From contig VCAZ01000045.1 in NCBI GenBank assembly GCA_005784505.1, forward strand, positions 1,238,501 to 1,302,500: a stretch of 64,000 nucleotides of DNA. Reading direction: 5' to 3'. The DNA is from Bagarius yarrelli (Eukaryota; Chordata; Actinopteri; Siluriformes; Sisoridae). Every line of letters starts with the position of its first letter. Position 1 is the stretch's first letter. Under the pieces are notes generated by a model, which was not told the DNA's origin, searched no databases, and worked only from the letters and a program-made list of their open reading frames with translations. The position numbers and the translations under genes were made by a program. This document shows positions 1 through 11,250 of this stretch, piece by piece.

Positions 1-720
1 ACGAAAACATTTGTTTGCTATATAATAATACTGTGTGTGTATGTATATGTACAGGGTGGATATTTATCTATTTATATTAGCAACCTTAAAGACATTAAAT
101 TTGCATGCAATTTAAATCACATTAAAACTATTTTTAGTATTAATTACATTCATTTTTGTAGAGGAACAATTTCGCGTTCTTTTATCGCATATTTTTATGA
201 ATTCAGTATAAAATTCCAAGAATGCAGGAACGCATCTGCATATTATTCAAAAGTAATTATGGCTTGATTACATCCTTTTATCTTGAACAAACCATTTTAT
301 AATTAGGATACAGACATTTCTAAAAAAAAAAAAAAAAAAAAACAGGTTTTGGTCAAACCCCAAAAGCTGCATAATGAGATGTAATCAGTGTTGGTCTAGG
401 GTTTTATCCGGCCTGAGCATTACCATTCATCAGATTCTGAGAGTTTCAGCTGTGATACACAGACCAGCTATTTGGGTAACAGCACCTCCTTGTGGAGAAT
501 CTTCAGCCTACTAACTGCAAGTACAGCTCTAATGTATATACAATATAACAGAAAATATTATCTAAAATATTATCTAAGACTAAACCACACGAATTAAATT
601 CAATTCAATTAAAGCTTTTAATATGCAAAATAGTTCATAAATCAAGAACAAAGTAATTAAACAGTGGCAGAAAAAAGAAGTAAGCAACAGAGGAAGCGAA
701 AAGAAAACCCAGCGTTTTCT
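1..720. other. AT-rich non-coding sequence
   Basis: No coding exon is recognisable. The only simple feature is an A-run of about 20 bases near 320-342. The moderately complex block at about 345-520 could not be placed in a known repeat family. Confidence 0.5.
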
Positions 721-759
721 GACCTAATTTCACTCCTACGCCCAGCTACGGCTAGTTGG

Positions 760-1185
760 GACAAAATTATACAGTCGAGCAGTTGCAAATGAGTCTATAT
801 TCAGAACGAGTAAGAGACGGCACAGAGCAGACGTCTATTTTAGCTACTTAGCGCCACAGAGTAACTTCCTCAGCATCCCAGGACCAAAGAGCAGCTCTCT
901 CTCAATTACCTTATATCATACGCCAGCTTTTTCTTAGATAACCAGTAAAACAGAGCAGCCCTTGCTCAGCTTCTATGCACCACAGAGCAGCTATCCAGCA
1001 CAATATCACATGGCAGCTTTTTCTTAGTTACCGAATACCAAAGAGAAGCACTTTTTAAGTGCTTACTTAATTATTTTTCCTCCAGGTTGGCAAATTCAAA
1101 TAAGCAGCTCTTTTTACCTAGTTAGTTCCACCGAGCAGCCATTTCTCAGTTACTGAGTACCAGGCAGCAACTCATTTATCTCGCA
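760..1185. repeat. Degenerate tandem repeat, about 30-35 bp unit (CAGAGCAGC motif)
   Basis: Roughly ten diverged units follow each other. Each contains a version of CACAGAGCAGC, followed by a pyrimidine-rich TCTTTCTC and then CAGTTACCGAGTA. Examples start near 818, 883, 940, 980, 1005, 1035, 1100, 1125 and 1160. The units differ in length and sequence, so the array is old. Its family is not recognised. Confidence 0.6.
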
Positions 1186-2402
1186 ATTAAGAGTGATTCT
1201 TTTTCTGTTTCTTTAGGCTGGATTTTTAATGATTACAACAAAAGGGAAAACTGAGGCCTATTCTAAGAGCTTGTACACACTTTAGCAGCCCCCAGTAATC
1301 TGTTTTATTCGTAATAACAGTACTAGCAGTAATGTAATAGTATGTAGGTTGCGGAATAGGTGTGGTAGGGGGCTAGCGGTTTCACTGCACTCCATATATT
1401 TTAAGCTTCAAATAGACTCTAAAGTCAGTATTTGCTTATCTTTATTTTGCCACAGCTTTAGTACAAGTTTGCTTAGAAAGAGACAGCAGTAAGTGCATCC
1501 TGTGTGTTTTCTTTATTTTTTAAAAAACATTTTTTTTCAAGAATACTAAAATAAAAGTAGACCCTTTACAGATGGGAATGATGTATTTTTTTAATTTGTA
1601 TAACCTTAAATGAAGGAGTATTTAAGTGATATTTACCGTTAAAAAGGAGGGAAAAAGACAAGCTTGAGGCGCCGGTGCCTCCGGGGATGTCAGAGGGTTA
1701 AAATCAGGAACTCCTACACAACATGACTTAAGAGAGTCTAAGCTTGTGCTTCCAAATTGTTGCAACTTATATAATAAATGTGTCATATATTTTTTTTTTA
1801 TTTGTTATTTCATAGATCCAAATTGTTTTTAGGCTTCCAACAGAATCAATATGCTTCATGACCCCTCAGATACTCAGAATAGGGACAAATACAGCAGGTA
1901 ACACATGACAAAAGAACAGCCATCTTTGCAGATGCTGATCTCTGTTTAATGGACGGAATATTTAAAATTCTGGTCCTCTTACTATAGACAAACCTTTCAT
2001 CTGCTGAAAGGTCTGAACACTACATTCTCTAACAAATGTCAGCCTTCAGAACAAGACGAATCCTAGAAGATGAATCATGACACCTATGATGTGATGTAGC
2101 TGCTCCATTTCTATAGCAGTTCTTTTTGACAAGCTTTTATGTGACACACAATGAAAATAACGTATGGGGGAAAAAAGAGCATAAGCAATATGTTCGCTGG
2201 TCCGAAATGGTACTTAATACCAATATCTGTTCCTATATATGTAAAAATGTCTTTATTTGTTACATATACTTTATAGCACAGTAAAATTTGTTTCTTTGCA
2301 TATTCCATTTTAGTAAGTTGGGGTCAGAACACAGGGTCAGAACATATGATACAGCCAGAAGTGAAATCTATTTCAATGCAAGCATACCGCTAAGGGTTAG
2401 GG
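1186..2402. other. Non-coding sequence, nothing recognised
   Basis: No exon, RNA gene or repeat could be recognised. The small open frames here lack coding character and recognisable domains. Confidence 0.4.
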
Positions 2403-2403
2403 T

Positions 2404-2565
2404 GGGGAAGTGGTAGCGCAGTGGTTAACGTGTTGGTTTGCTAATTGGGAGATTAGGGCTTGATTCAAAACCCCCAATTAACCCCCAATTGCTTTGTTGT
2501 ATAAAAGAGATAAATGTAAGACGCTCTGGATAAGACCGTCTGCTAAATGCCCTAAATGTAAATGT
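2404..2565 (+). mobile_element. tRNA-derived SINE (family A), internally shortened
   Basis: The head reads GTGGTAGCGCAGTGGTTAA, an A-box-like tRNA start. The tail reads GCTCTGGATAAGACCGTC and ends TGCTAAATGCCCTAAATGTA, as in many teleost SINEs with an LINE-derived tail. The middle (box B to CCCAATTG) is shortened. This is one of about 18 copies in the window. Confidence 0.8.
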
Positions 2566-4526
2566 ATAGCATGTACAGATGATAGCTACTTGTGTGTGTG
2601 TGAAGACTGGAATTTACCTAGCCAACTTTAAAAACATTTGTGCTTGGTTAAATGGTGTCTCTGAATCACTTGCAGTTTGTGTGATTGTTCCCTGTGATCC
2701 CTGTTGGCAGTGTTCCCTGTGGCATCCTGTCCCCTGTCTACCCTGGAACATGAATCGGGTTTCCCAAAACTCTATGTAGAAAAAGTGGCAGAAAATGTAG
2801 AAAATGGAGATATATGGATTGATTGTAATTATGATACAAATGGCCAGTGAGTGTATATCTGACATACTGTATATGCACTATAAACACACTGTTTAAGAAA
2901 TCTGAGCAGAGACATTTAAGACTGTTATGTTTTAGTCAGAAACGGCTGTTTAAAACATGCCATATATGCAGTTATTCCTGCCTAAATAGCTTATTAGTAC
3001 TGGTACCTAATTACATCCTACTGCTCATAATTACACACTGAAACAGGAGCACCGACCAACTTCTCCTGAGAGCCAGAGCAAAAAGCCTATTCAACATTTT
3101 CTTAGACTCAGTAAATGTACCGAGTCTGGTTCTGAATAATACATCAGTTGCGAAACAGTGTCATCTATTTTGAAATGATTTGAAGGCAGCTTTTTATTAC
3201 CGTCTACACGGACAATTTTTTTTGATGCAGTACTGATACATAAAGCTTGCAGAAAACATCAAGAAGATAAAACAACGCCAGTATTTTAAATAAAAATGAA
3301 AGTAAAATGTATAATTTTAAGCAGATTATTAGCATGTGGTTGTTTATCGGTTTAAGTTAACAACCAAGGGCAGCTGGGTATCTCCCAGGGTATCTGCCAT
3401 TGCTGGGCTCTTAAGCAAGAATCTTAAACTTTAAATGACATAAATGTAATTTTCCCAGTAAAAGAACATACAGTGTGCCATAAAAAAAAAATAAATAAAA
3501 ACCCGCTCGCAGGCAAAACAATGACACGGGGGGCCCCCGCAGCTTTGCAAAAACAGAAATCGACCCCCGCACTTTTGATGAGGTAAATTAGCCTGCCCTG
3601 TGATAATCACTACCTTCTGACAACTAGAATGAAGATCACATTCATTTTATTTCAATGTTAAAAATTAAAATGTTATACTCAGGGAAATATTATACTTCTA
3701 GTGAAAATAAATTACTAAACACTAGGTCTTCTTCTTATAATATTTCTTCTGATAGCAGTTCCTAAACAGGCGGGGAATTAAAAAGTGTTACTGGTCTCAG
3801 CTGAAACACAAATTTCTTGTAGTCTGCCGGACACCACCAGAAAATTGAGGCCAGCAAAACAAAACAAAACAGTATTGCCCCCTTTTTAAAAGGCAAATAA
3901 GGTAATATGATTGTGGGGTAACGGTGAGCCTAAAGTGTTGGTCTTTTTGGTCTTACAGTTTGTCTTTTGCCTACAGTTTGGTCCCCCTCTTATGAAAATG
4001 TCTCCTGTTTATAATATTGTATTATTGTTAAACACAATAAGATTCATTTCACTGCCTACTGCACTACCGCAAACACGGATATTAGTAAGAAACATTAGAT
4101 GAAACTGCATCACTTCGCACTAGGACAATTATGACCGTACGTACTTGCAAGGCAGAAAACTTCATTAGATTTTATCAACAACAGGTGAAATCTATTTTTA
4201 AGAATCAAGATTTTTATTTGTACTGTACAGTTATATATCATACATAATATTAAATTAAAAATGTTTTGATTCATCATTTTGTTCCTAGTGAATCTTATTT
4301 TAACCATTAAACACGGTACACTTGAGGAAACCCTATATAGAACATCAGACAAACTATGCTGCATAGTTTGCAACAATAATTACAAGTATTTAACTACAAA
4401 TATGACATGATTTTGCAATTGATTTTAAATTGCAGACCTTCTAATCAGTAGAGCTGACTGCCAATCACTTGTAACACCATACACAACATTGCAGCTAATA
4501 GTTAATAGCTAAGCAGAATAGGAAAG
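2566..4526. other. Non-coding sequence
   Basis: No exons are seen. A GC-rich island near 3503-3580 with a GGGGGGCCCCC run looks like a fragment of an unidentified repeat. The rest is AT-rich and unremarkable. Confidence 0.4.
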
Positions 4527-4800
4527 AGTTTATTAAGGGGACGGCTCATGTTAGATGTTTTAGGGAGAAAGTCAGGAAAGCCAGATTGAGGTGGTTTGGA
4601 CATGTACAGAGGAGGGATAGTGTATATATTGGTAGGAGGATGTTAGAAGTAAAGCTACCAGGCAGAAGGCAAAGAGAAAGACCAAAGAGGGGGTATATGG
4701 ATGGGATAAATAAGGACATGAAGTTAGTGGGTGTGAGTAAAGAGGATGTAGAGAACTGGGTTAGGTGGAGACAGATGATTCACTGTGGAGACCCCTAAAA
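4527..4800 (+). pseudogene. RTE-like non-LTR retrotransposon, 3' end of ORF2
   Basis: A readable frame at 4586-4798 carries RWFGHVQRRD, YIGRRMLEVKLPGRRQRERP and a WVRWRQMI end. These motifs are typical of the C-terminus of RTE-type reverse transcriptase polyproteins in fish. Only the 3' end is present, as in 5'-truncated LINE insertions. Two related copies lie at 38.5-39.2 kb and 40.3-41.1 kb. The family name is from memory. Confidence 0.75.
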
Positions 4801-4850
4801 CTCCAGCTACAAGTCTAGCTAGCATCTGTTTTCATTATGTTAAAAGTTAA

Positions 4851-5185
4851 GGGCAAATGGTAGATCAGTGGTTAAAGTGTTAGACTGCTGACCAACTGCT
4901 TGGCAGATGTCCTTATCCAGATTGACATTTATCTCTTTCATACAACTGAGCAATCAGGCTTTGCTTGACCAGAAACACCTGGGTTCAAGCCCCACCTCCG
5001 GCAAGTCAACCACTGTTGGGTCCTTGAGCAAGACCCTTAACCCTTCCTGCTCCAGGGGCGCTGTATCATAGCTGACCCTGCGCTCTGACCCCAACTTACT
5101 AAGATGGGATATGCAAAAAATGCATTTCATTGGCTCTGTACACGTACCTTTCACAATGAATTGAATATTATTATTATTATTATTA
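4851..5185 (+). mobile_element. tRNA-derived SINE (family B) interrupted by a family-A fragment
   Basis: The head (GTGGTTAAAGTGTTAGACTG) is split at TGACCA (4889-4894). A reversed family-A tail follows (4895-4965), then TGACCA recurs (4966-4971) and the body resumes with CACCTGGGTTCAAGCC (box B) and GCGCTGTATCATAGCTGACC. It ends in a TTA microsatellite (5168-5184). The repeated TGACCA looks like the target duplication of the inserted fragment. Confidence 0.7.
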
Positions 5186-5281
5186 GGGGGGCCAACATTG
5201 GCATCTTGGTGGTGCTGGGAATCCAACCCTGGTCTTCCAATTAGCAGTCCAACACCTTAACCACCGCGCTACCACTTCCCC
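5186..5281 (-). mobile_element. SINE family A, head half
   Basis: In reverse orientation it reads GGGAAGTGGTAGCGCGGTGG followed by the box-B-like region and the CACCACCAAGATGCC segment. The tail is missing, and the copy abuts the TTA run that ends the family-B SINE. Confidence 0.75.
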
Positions 5282-6180
5282 AAATTCCCCTCAGCTAAAT
5301 AAGTTACATTCTGGCCTAGAAAAATGGGCTTATACTTCACACTACCTTGTATGTTATCTCAGGTTTCCACCCCCCTGTTTTTAAGTGCGTCAGAGGTATT
5401 TTATGATGTTTATAACTAAAACAAGAAACTGGGTAAGCTAGCAAGGTAACATTTTTTTTATAAGAATATGAGATGATCAAAAAAAAGCCAATGTAAGGAT
5501 AACTTTAGCAGGCTTTGCTAAAATTTTAATACTGACTTTAAATTAATGATCAAACTTTCTTCTTAAACAGCTGCTAATGTCATGCATGGAGCCACAAATT
5601 AAAAATTATTTTCCTATATTACTGAATCACATTAATGAATTATTGATTATCAATCAGCATTTTAAATAGATAATCATCCTAAAGGTAAGAGAACTTAAAG
5701 AAATCAAATATCTCCGATACTCCCACATGCTGTACTGTGAATAAATAGAATTGTCAATCACATAAAAAATGTATAAGCTCGACAGTAAAAATCAATTTAA
5801 CTCAATCAATGGCATTGCATTAAATCTGGTGCATGCCTTTCAAGCTGAGGTTTAAGTATGTCACCCCAAATTTAGCCCCTTCCTTTCCCCCAGAGGGCTG
5901 AAACCAAAGAGAAGAGAGAGAGAGTTTACATCAAACGTCTCATCTTCTGGGAATAAATTGTAGGAATATGTTTTACATAAAGCAAATCACAGCCTAAAGT
6001 TATTAAGATCAGATATTAAAACAAAGAGATGAAAATAAGTCCAAGTGTAAAAAAAGGAAGGAATCACAACTTTTCGGATAAACGGCTATGATCATGACTA
6101 CATGTAAATGTTTGATGCAAAAAAAGATCAACCTCACAGGTCAGATTATTGATTAAACTGTACAGGTACAACGGCAGGAC
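5282..6180. other. AT-rich non-coding sequence
   Basis: No exon or known repeat was recognised. Under the grip2 reading this lies downstream (minus strand) of the candidate exon at 6251-6377. Confidence 0.4.
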
Positions 6181-6250
6181 ACTCATAATAGAAAGAATGA
6201 AAGAAAGATGTAAGAGTTAAGCGAAAGAGAAAACTTTGTTCCTATCTTAC

Positions 6251-6377
6251 CACTGATGCAGAGGCTCAGTGAGCACAGACTCTCATCGCAGGTCTCAGGA
6301 CTCTCTGCCTCGCACTGGAAGCTCCTCTCCCTTTTCCGGGGTGACATCCTCCTCACCACGTACAACAGCTTGTTCAT
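6251..6377 (-). CDS. Candidate first coding exon, unidentified (possible alternative grip2 start)
   Basis: Reading the minus strand, an ATG at 6377 with A at -3 opens a 42-codon frame plus one base, ending at a consensus donor G|GTAAGA (intron starts at 6250). The peptide starts MNKLLYVVRRMSPRKRER, strongly basic, and continues into a Cys/Ser/Glu-rich part with several cysteines. The frame would run on to 6183 without splicing, but composition changes sharply at the donor. The exon ends in phase 1, the same as the first exon at 60221-60275 on the same strand, so both could splice to the same acceptor. The sequence upstream (6380-6560) is richer in GC and CpG than its surroundings, as expected for a promoter. 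I do not recognise the peptide. It may be an alternative grip2 start, the start of another gene, or a chance frame. Confidence 0.5.
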
Positions 6378-6720
6378 TATTCACTCTTTTCTCTTTTTAA
6401 TCCAGCCGACCAGCTTCTTATCTTTTTTACTCTTACTCTCTACTCATAAGATGTGCCGAGTCAACTCGTTTACAAGCGACGGCAAAGTGCGCGATTCAGG
6501 CTACTAGAACAAAGCAGGAAGGAGGGGAGAAAAGGAAAACATCCAATTTACCCAGCACGCTCCCCCACTTGCTGCAAAGCTCTATCCTACTGCTTCTCCA
6601 GCACAACTACCAGCCTACTGCTTATTTTTTTAAACCTCCCTCCCCTCGCTCTTCGTCTGTGTGTTGCCTTCTACAGATTTATTCCCTTTAATGTAAGGCC
6701 TTCATAATAAACTAATCCCG
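6378..6720 (-). promoter_or_regulatory. Putative 5' UTR and promoter for the 6251-6377 exon
   Basis: This block upstream of the candidate ATG is locally less AT-rich, with several CpGs around 6455-6500, and pyrimidine/purine-asymmetric. No clear TATA box at a convincing distance was found. The assignment rests only on position and composition. Confidence 0.3.
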
Positions 6721-6804
6721 TAGATACCTCATTAGCATTGGGTGAGAACCTGGAGAAACTAATTATGGTTTAGCTAATTAAAGGATACACTTATTTAATC
6801 TGGA

Positions 6805-7126
6805 ATCGCCATGGCATGACATGCCTGTTGAATCACAGCAACAAGGGTCCCAGGTTTGTATCTCTGACTTTCTGTGTGGAGTTTCCATGATCTCCCTGTA
6901 CTTGCATGGATTCACTCCAGGCTCTGCAGTTTTCCTAATACAGTCCAAAAACATGTACGTTGATTGATTGATGATTCTTAATTGCCCCTAGAAGTGAGTG
7001 TGAGTGTGTGTGTGGTTGTTTGTCTGTATGTAACCCTGTAATGGACTGGAGACCTGTCCAGGACGTACCCCTGCCTTTAACCTAGTGGCAGCTGGGATAG
7101 ACTACAACATGACCGATAATTAGGAA
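6805..7126 (+). mobile_element. Dispersed tRNA-like repeat (family C), interrupted by a SINE
   Basis: Recognisable segments are CTTTCTGTGTGGAGTTT, CAGTCCAAAAACATGTACG, TTGATGATTCTTAATTGCCC and ATGGACTGGAGACCTGTCCA. The expected last piece, AATAAGCAGGTATAGACAAT, resumes at 7224 after a family-A SINE. Six other copies are in the window. The family is common in teleosts, but its formal name is not certain to me. Confidence 0.75.
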
Positions 7127-7223
7127 TACATTTACATTTACAGCATTTGGCAGATGCCCTTATTCAGAGCGACTTAGATTTTAGATGGTATTCCATCACC
7201 TTAACCATGAGCCACCACTTCCC
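7127..7223 (-). mobile_element. SINE family A, inserted in family-C repeat
   Basis: The reversed tail (TTTACAGCATTTGGCAGATG) and head end (GCCACCACTTCCC) are present, but the middle is deleted. It splits the tail of the family-C repeat, which continues directly at 7224. Confidence 0.75.
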
Positions 7224-7535
7224 AATAAGCAGGTATAGACAATGGATGGATGAACGTGATGACATACTAAGGATAAAACCAGTCAGTTGCACGCTACTGG
7301 CAACAAAAAAGTTTTCACCAAGAGCCAATACAATATTTATATTTATTTTTAGAAATACCAATGAAATTAGATTTTCTCTTTAATAACATTCCAGTTTGTG
7401 AAGCACTTTATAAATGTACAATTTCTTCAGCCAGGCTGGGATATAAAAAGTTACCATCAGATAAGCTCAGAATGAAAGAATAAGACTAGTGTTTATATGA
7501 ATTTGAGTTGATGATTAGACGATTGTGATTTCATG

Positions 7536-7635
7536 TCCCAGGATCTGCCAGTCTGCCATTACTGGGTCCTTAAGCAAGGCCTATGACCCTCAGATACTCG
7601 GTTGTATAAATGAGATAAATGTAAGTCTCTTATTA
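7536..7635 (+). mobile_element. SINE family A, fragment
   Basis: Only the middle and part of the tail are present: CTGGGTCCTTAAGCAAGGCC, then GTTGTATAAATGAGATAAAT and GTAAGTC. Both ends are degraded. Confidence 0.6.
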
Positions 7636-7750
7636 AAATGGCATGTACTACTGTAGTAAATTTCTGTACAGTCTTTACAGTTATGTTGGGAAAGGGGTTG
7701 CAAAAATGCTAACCAATTACATGCCCCTCACAACAAATAGTCCTTTCATT

Positions 7751-8070
7751 TAGCCTTTTAACTACTTCAAATAACGGCAAATAAAGGTGCAATAAGTGGT
7801 TATTTAGAGAAGCAATTTTGTTCTACTTCTCTCACAAGTTAAGTAGTAAATGTTTGTCCAATTAAAATGTTTGGTCCTAGCTATGATAATGATAGGCTGC
7901 CCTATGTACCTGTCAACATATGTACGTTTAAACATACACTGGAGTTTACTTCAGGAGTTAAACGGTATGAAAGATGATGTCATGGTTGCAGTATTTCTTC
8001 AGGACATGTAGGTATACCGTGTGACCTTTGGTGTGTTTTGATAGTAATACATAGCTTATGTAGTGTGTGT
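7751..8070 (+). repeat. Direct duplication, copy 1
   Basis: About 320 bases match 9401-9787 closely and in the same orientation. Shared stretches include CTATGATAATGATAGGCTGC and AAGATGATGTCATGGTTGCA. It is not recognised as a known transposon and has no clear terminal repeats. Confidence 0.8.
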
Positions 8071-8155
8071 TCATTTACATAGATATAAATAAACATTTTG
8101 TCTCTGTTAAACATGTTTTTTTTAAATAGTTAAATAGTAGTAACATTATCTAGAG

Positions 8156-8610
8156 CAGCAGTCCCCAACCTCTTTTGTACCAGGGACCAGTTTCATGCAT
8201 GAAAAACCAGGTAGAGGCACAGAGGGTTCCAATAACAGAAACCTTTCTCAGTTTATAGTATGTAATCTGAATGCAATAATTACACTTTATATTAGGCAAT
8301 TACAATAACATGTAGGAATTATAGTATATTTGAATGCAGCTTTATTTTGCTGTAATTCTTCTGCTGTCCCATCGTTTGCTCGGTGCTACCTGAAAAAAGC
8401 TCTCCAGTGAATTTTGTTTTTTCGAGTGCGGTCAAGTGCGGCAGTGAGGCGAGGGCGGAAACAGTCGTTTTGAAAAATAAGATTCAAAAAACAAATGAAT
8501 AAAAAATTATTTTTATTTCAACCGCAATTTTTTTTTCTTTGCGGCTCACTACCAAATGATCCATGGACTGTTCAGTACTGTTCAACGGGCAGGGGGTTGA
8601 GGACCACTTG
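8156..8610. mobile_element. hAT-type non-autonomous transposon
   Basis: The left end reads CAGCAGTCCCCAACCTCTTT. The right end, reversed, reads CAAGTGGTCCTCAACCCCCT, giving imperfect inverted ends typical of a common vertebrate hAT MITE. The flanks are ATCTAGAG (8148-8155) and ATCTGGAG (8611-8618), an 8-bp target duplication with one mismatch. No transposase is encoded. Confidence 0.8.
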
Positions 8611-8749
8611 ATCTGGAGTATCTTAAATCAGTCCATTTAAATGATCTGTTACTATAGAAACAAGAATGTATTAGAACGAACACATTACATTAAGAAACAA
8701 CTATTTATAGCTTTAAGTGACCTTAAAACCACTAAACAATTCTGGGATA

Positions 8750-8960
8750 CTGACGTTTTCTGGCACTGGCAACGGCACCCCAGGTTTCCTTACTCCACAG
8801 GTACATCAGTGCCTGATCTTACTAATGTTCTTGTTGCCGAATAAACCCAAAACCCAAAGGTCATGCACCAAAATTAAGTAAAACCTTGTAAGTGGTTATT
8901 AGAACTGTAAAGGGGGACTGAATACCTAATAGGATATTCAACCAGCACATATGTATGTAA
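8750..8960 (+). pseudogene. Tc1-like transposase 3' end, decayed
   Basis: The frame at about 8755-8842 includes TSVPDLTNVLVAE, the C-terminal part of a common fish Tc1 transposase, followed by the matching 3' segment (AAAGGGGGACTGAATACC and AGCACATATG). The catalytic domain is absent. Another fragment of the same family is at 16603-16890. Confidence 0.7.
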
Positions 8961-9400
8961 AGAAGAAATATTAAACAAAGGACGGTGTTAATTTTTTATT
9001 AATCTAAAGAATCAAATCGAATTTCTGAACGTCAATTGATAACATTTAATAAATCATTGATGTCTCTGATCAGTTCTTGTAACTTTTATTTCACATTCAG
9101 TGGGAATTCCCATCTTTAAAATTACTGCTGTGCTGCTGCTTATGCTGCCTCTCTACGTGCAACCCACCCACATATCAGACAAAAGCAAATGAACCATGGA
9201 GGTGGAAGTAACAAACATAACTAAGTGCTTTTTAAATCTGTTGTTAGCCCTATTATATGGTCCAATGGCAGGGAAGTCACATACATTGGAAAACCCTATT
9301 CTATTAAAAGCGCTTAGCCTTACGATTTGCACATTGTGAAGACGAAGAGTGTTTATATAAACCTTCACTAACAGTTCAAGCATAAGCTTGAGTCAAACTA

Positions 9401-9787
9401 TAGCATTTTAACTACTTCAAATAATGGCAAATAAAGGTGCAATAGGTGGTTATTTTAGGAAACAATTTTGTTCTACTTGTTAAAAGACTCTTCACATCTT
9501 GATAGCAATCATAAAGTTAAGTAGTCTAAAAATATATATACGGTGGTAGGTTTAGGACCAAGAATTGTTTGTCCAATTAAATTGTTTGGTCCAAGCTATG
9601 ATAATGATAGGCTGCCCTATGTACCTGTCAACATATGTGCGTTTAAACATACAATGGAGTTTACTTCACCAGTTAAACGGTAAGAAAGATGATGTCATGG
9701 TTGCAGTATTTCTTCTGGACATGTAGGTATACAATGTGACTTTTGGTGTGTTCTGATAGTAATACATAGCTTATGTAGTTTGTGTAC
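9401..9787 (+). repeat. Direct duplication, copy 2
   Basis: This matches 7751-8070. Relative to copy 1 it has about 70 extra bases around 9478-9568, including GGTGGTAGGTTTAGGACCAA. The copies are separated by about 1.3 kb that contains hAT and Tc1 remnants. Confidence 0.8.
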
Positions 9788-10015
9788 CTTTATGAATTAG
9801 CTCAGCTACAGCAGGGGGTAACTGGGTACTATTTTTAACTTTGGTATATTTGTTAGTTTTCTTGACAATGTATTGTAGTAACGTTGTCTCTGGTCGTTTA
9901 TTCCAGAGATGTCCTACTGCACCTTTAACTGATCTTTAACCTGTAATTAGGACAGCTGCATGTAGAAAATGAAAGGTTTATTACCAAATATCTTCAGGCT
10001 TTATTTTCTATTTCA

Positions 10016-10275
10016 GGGTCACGGGGACTGCTGGAGTCTATCCCAGCCGTTTCTGAAAGGGCGAAATTTATACCCTGGACAGATCGCCAGTCAATTACAG
10101 GGCTACACATACACACACTCACACCTATGGGCAATTAAGAATCACCAATCAACCTAACGTACATGTTTTGGGATTGTGGGAGGAAACCAGAGAACCCGAG
10201 GTAAATTCACGCAAGCACGGGGAGAACTCCACACAGAAAGACCCCTGACCAGGAATCGAACCCGGGACCCTTATT
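10016..10275 (-). mobile_element. Dispersed tRNA-like repeat (family C)
   Basis: The minus-strand copy is nearly complete. Reversed, it shows GGTCCCGGGTTCGATTCC (box B), CTTTCTGTGTGGAGTTCTCC, the TTGATTGGTGATTCTTAATT segment, and a CCAGCAGTCCCCGTGACCCT end. Confidence 0.8.
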
Positions 10276-10370
10276 ACCAAACAATGCTTTCTTATGTTTT
10301 TGTCACTTAACATAATTTTTTAATAGGTCTCAATAACCTTTTTTTAAATATGTTAGCTGATTAGTTTAGT

Positions 10371-10550
10371 AACATTTACAGCATTTAGCAGACACTTTTA
10401 TCCAGAGTAACTTACATTTATACTACTTAAACAAAACAGGGGGTTTAGGGCTTTGCTCAAGGGCAAGCGGTAACTCGGTTGTACTAAAAATCAAACCCAC
10501 AATTTTCCGGCTAACAGTACAACACCTTAACCGCTAAGCTACCATTTCCC
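10371..10550 (-). mobile_element. SINE family A
   Basis: A full-length reversed copy: tail ACATTTACAGCATTTAGCAG, middle GGGCTTTGCTCAAGGGC, and head end CTAAGCTACCATTTCCC. Confidence 0.8.
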
Positions 10551-11250
10551 ACCAACTGCCTGCTACTACGTTTTTCATTTTAGTATATTTGTTAACGTAT
10601 TCAATCACAATGTCAATCACATTCAGAAAGAATCCATAAATACGACTTCCAAAAATATTAATCTTGACCAATAAATACAAGTCATATGCACACTATATAG
10701 CAGTAGTTATTACCTGCTGCATTTACTACATGCTTATTAACATCACATCATGGTACTGTCAAACAGCTCCAGGGAACTTTGTTTCAATTCCAATGAGAGA
10801 ATAAGAGATGCTGACTTTGTACGAAAGAATTGTTGTTTCTATTCTAACAGCTGCTGATGTAGCACATATGCTTTTAATCTTAAGGCACTTCTGGGGCACC
10901 TATTACACTCATACAACAGTTATACAAAGCCTTCTACACAAGCCTTTGGGATTTTTTTTTTTTTTTTTTACAGACTTTCTGTTCTTTTCAAGAAATACAA
11001 CCTAGTTTAGAGTTAGCCCTCACAATGTGTTTGAGAGTTCAGTGACCCCTGAAAAAGACAGCCTCAAACAAGCTTCTGGCTGTTCTTCTTAAAACAAATT
11101 CTTTCTGTATAAAATATAGGCGTATAGGTGAACATGTACGGCATACGTTGTATAGAAAATATATACAGTTTAGAAATTGTACTAGGGTGGCATTACAGAC
11201 TTGGCGGACATGATTTTATGGAATGAACAAATTTAGTGAGGTAGTGTCAC
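10551..11250. other. Non-coding sequence
   Basis: A T-run lies near 10952-10970. Nothing else is recognised. Confidence 0.4.
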
